From an uncultured Gammaproteobacteria bacterium (GTDB taxonomy: Bacteria; Pseudomonadota; Gammaproteobacteria; Nitrosococcales; Methylophagaceae): a DNA stretch of 64,000 nucleotides. The stretch spans positions 62,001 through 126,000 of the forward strand of contig CALCCU010000112.1 in NCBI GenBank assembly GCA_937900515.1. Reading direction: 5' to 3'. Position numbers and translations under genes: made by a program. Shown here one piece after another: positions 62,428 through 64,000 of the stretch. The notes under the pieces were generated by a model. The model worked only from the letters and a program-made list of their open reading frames with translations. It searched no databases and had not been told where the DNA came from. How positions within the stretch are numbered: the stretch's first letter is position 1; the number at the start of each line of letters is the position of its first letter.

Positions 62428-63153
62428 TTATTTCACTAACGTACCAATATCTTCACCATATATGATCTTGGTTAAATTACCTTCTTTGTGAACATCAAAT
62501 ACGCGTAGGGGCATTTTTTGTTCTTGGCACATAACCACCGCAGTAGTATCCATTACGGCTAAGCGCTTATCAATTACTTCATCGTAACTCAGTTCAGAAT
62601 AACGAACTGCATCGGCGTTTTTCTTAGGATCAGAATTATAAACACCATCGACTTGAGTCGCTTTTAGCATTAAATCTGCACCAATTTCTACTGCACGTAA
62701 ACTGGCAGCTGAATCAGTAGTGAAAAAAGGATTACCTGTGCCTGCCGCGAAAATAACAACACGTCCTTTTTCAAGATGTCTGATAGCACGACGACGCAAG
62801 TAATCTTCACATACTTCATTAATTTTTATTGCCGACATAACTCGACAAAATACGCCATTTTGTTCGAGTGAGTCTTGTAAGGCCAGAGCATTCATTACCG
62901 TAGCTAACATGCCCATATGGTCACCGCTTACACGGTCCATACCACTTGCCGCAAGTCCTGCACCACGAAAAATATTTCCACCACCTACGACAATACCGAG
63001 CTCAACACCTTGATTGCTAAGCTCGGTAATTTCTTTGGCAAAACGAGAAATAACCTCTGGAGCAATACCAAACTCTGCATCGCCCATCAACGCTTCACCA
63101 CTTAGTTTAAGTAGAACACGTTTATATACTGGTTTCTTTCCCATTTCTGTCAT
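62428..63153 (-). CDS. pyrH: UMP kinase
   Basis: [42 protein letters not shown]. Confidence 0.97.
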   Translation of the reverse strand: MTEMGKKPVYKRVLLKLSGEALMGDAEFGIAPEVISRFAKEITELSNQGVELGIVVGGGNIFRGAGLAASGMDRVSGDHMGMLATVMNALALQDSLEQNGVFCRVMSAIKINEVCEDYLRRRAIRHLEKGRVVIFAAGTGNPFFTTDSAASLRAVEIGADLMLKATQVDGVYNSDPKKNADAVRYSELSYDEVIDKRLAVMDTTAVVMCQEQKMPLRVFDVHKEGNLTKIIYGEDIGTLVK

Positions 63154-63208
63154 TATTTTATTGCCTTAGTACGTAGTAAATTTAATTTCGTGAAAGCGCT
63201 AAAAACTA

Positions 63209-64000
63209 TTAAGCACCTTTAGCTTGAGCCATTACTTCTTCAGCAAAGTTATCAACAGCTTTCTCAATACCTTCACCTACTTCGAAGAATGCAAATGAGT
63301 TGACCGAAGCATTTGATTGTTTTACTAACTTCTCAATTGTAAGATCTGGGTCTTTAACGAATGATTGACCCATTAAGCTAATTTCATTAACAAATTTGCT
63401 CATACGACCTTCAACCATTTTTTCAATGATTGCTTCTGGCTTACCGCTATCACGTGCTTGTGTAGCAACAATATCTCGTTCTTTTTCTAATAGTTCAGCA
63501 GGTAAATCAGCAGCAGAAACAGCTTGTGGACGACTTGCCGCAACATGCATCGCAATATCTTTAGCTAATGTTACATCACCACCAGAAAGGCTTACTAATG
63601 TACCGATACGATCACCGTGTCGGTATGCACCAATAACACCATCTTCAACTGACACTAATTCAAAACGACGAACTAGAATGTTCTCACCAATTTTAGCAAC
63701 AAGTGCTTGGCGAACAGTTTCGATGCTTTCACCAGCGTCATTTATGACTAAAGCCATTAGCGCTTCTAGATCAGCTGGTTGTTCAGCTAATGCTTTAGCA
63801 CTTACTTTAGCAACAAAATTCATAAAGTCTTCTGCTTTTGCTACAAAGTCAGTTTCAGAGTTAATTTCCAACATAACTGCTTGCTTGCCATCAGCAGATG
63901 TTTCAATTGCGATAACACCTTCAGCAGCAATACGATCAGATTTTTTATCTGCTTTTGCTAAACCTGATTTACGCATAGCTTCGATTGCAGCGTCAATATC
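63209..64000 (-). CDS. tsf: Elongation factor Ts (5' end truncated by window edge)
   Basis: Frame stays open to 64000 ([30 protein letters not shown]); adjacent to pyrH. Confidence 0.96.
   Translation of the reverse strand, partial: DIDAAIEAMRKSGLAKADKKSDRIAAEGVIAIETSADGKQAVMLEINSETDFVAKAEDFMNFVAKVSAKALAEQPADLEALMALVINDAGESIETVRQALVAKIGENILVRRFELVSVEDGVIGAYRHGDRIGTLVSLSGGDVTLAKDIAMHVAASRPQAVSAADLPAELLEKERDIVATQARDSGKPEAIIEKMVEGRMSKFVNEISLMGQSFVKDPDLTIEKLVKQSNASVNSFAFFEVGEGIEKAVDNFAEEVMAQAKGA

Overview
This 64 kb window is gene-dense, AT-rich chromosome from a gammaproteobacterium. A methylotroph-like relative is possible, but that is a weak guess from gene content. It is mostly conserved core genes. 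In order it contains: an MSHA/type IV pilus biogenesis tail (mshI-like, PilN-like, mshJ, mshK); dsbB; a ribosomal oxygenase (roxA-like); an NfeD/SPFH pair; purine salvage (MTIP, hpt); a BtuFDC-type importer; an L,D-transpeptidase/YcbK pair with metallopeptidases; trhO; ggt; a TatD nuclease; a c-type cytochrome plus heme-motif chemoreceptor operon; tcdA; an AT-rich ~750 bp non-coding gap; dapC-dapD-arsC-like-dapE; a metal transport locus with no ATPase; sthA; purU; fabA-fabB; a LapBCE-like type I secretion operon with an embedded LuxR-type regulator; der-bamB-yfgM; amt; and the lpxA-fabZ-lpxD-skp-bamA-rseP-dxr-cdsA-uppS-frr-pyrH-tsf cluster. I found no tRNA, rRNA, CRISPR array, prophage or transposase. 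No unambiguous new defence or mobile system is visible. The best second looks are: (1) a ~123 bp intergenic element present twice, 458 bp apart and without indels, each copy with a perfect DnaA-box-like TTATCCACA; (2) the cytochrome c/heme-MCP operon with palindromes upstream; (3) the type I secretion operon carrying a degenerate-receiver regulator and no visible substrate; (4) a 57-codon ORF missing from the ORF track; (5) a sigma54/NtrC-like promoter upstream of amt; (6) a metal ABC transporter lacking its ATPase; (7) an uncharacterised HEAGH protein overlapping tcdA.
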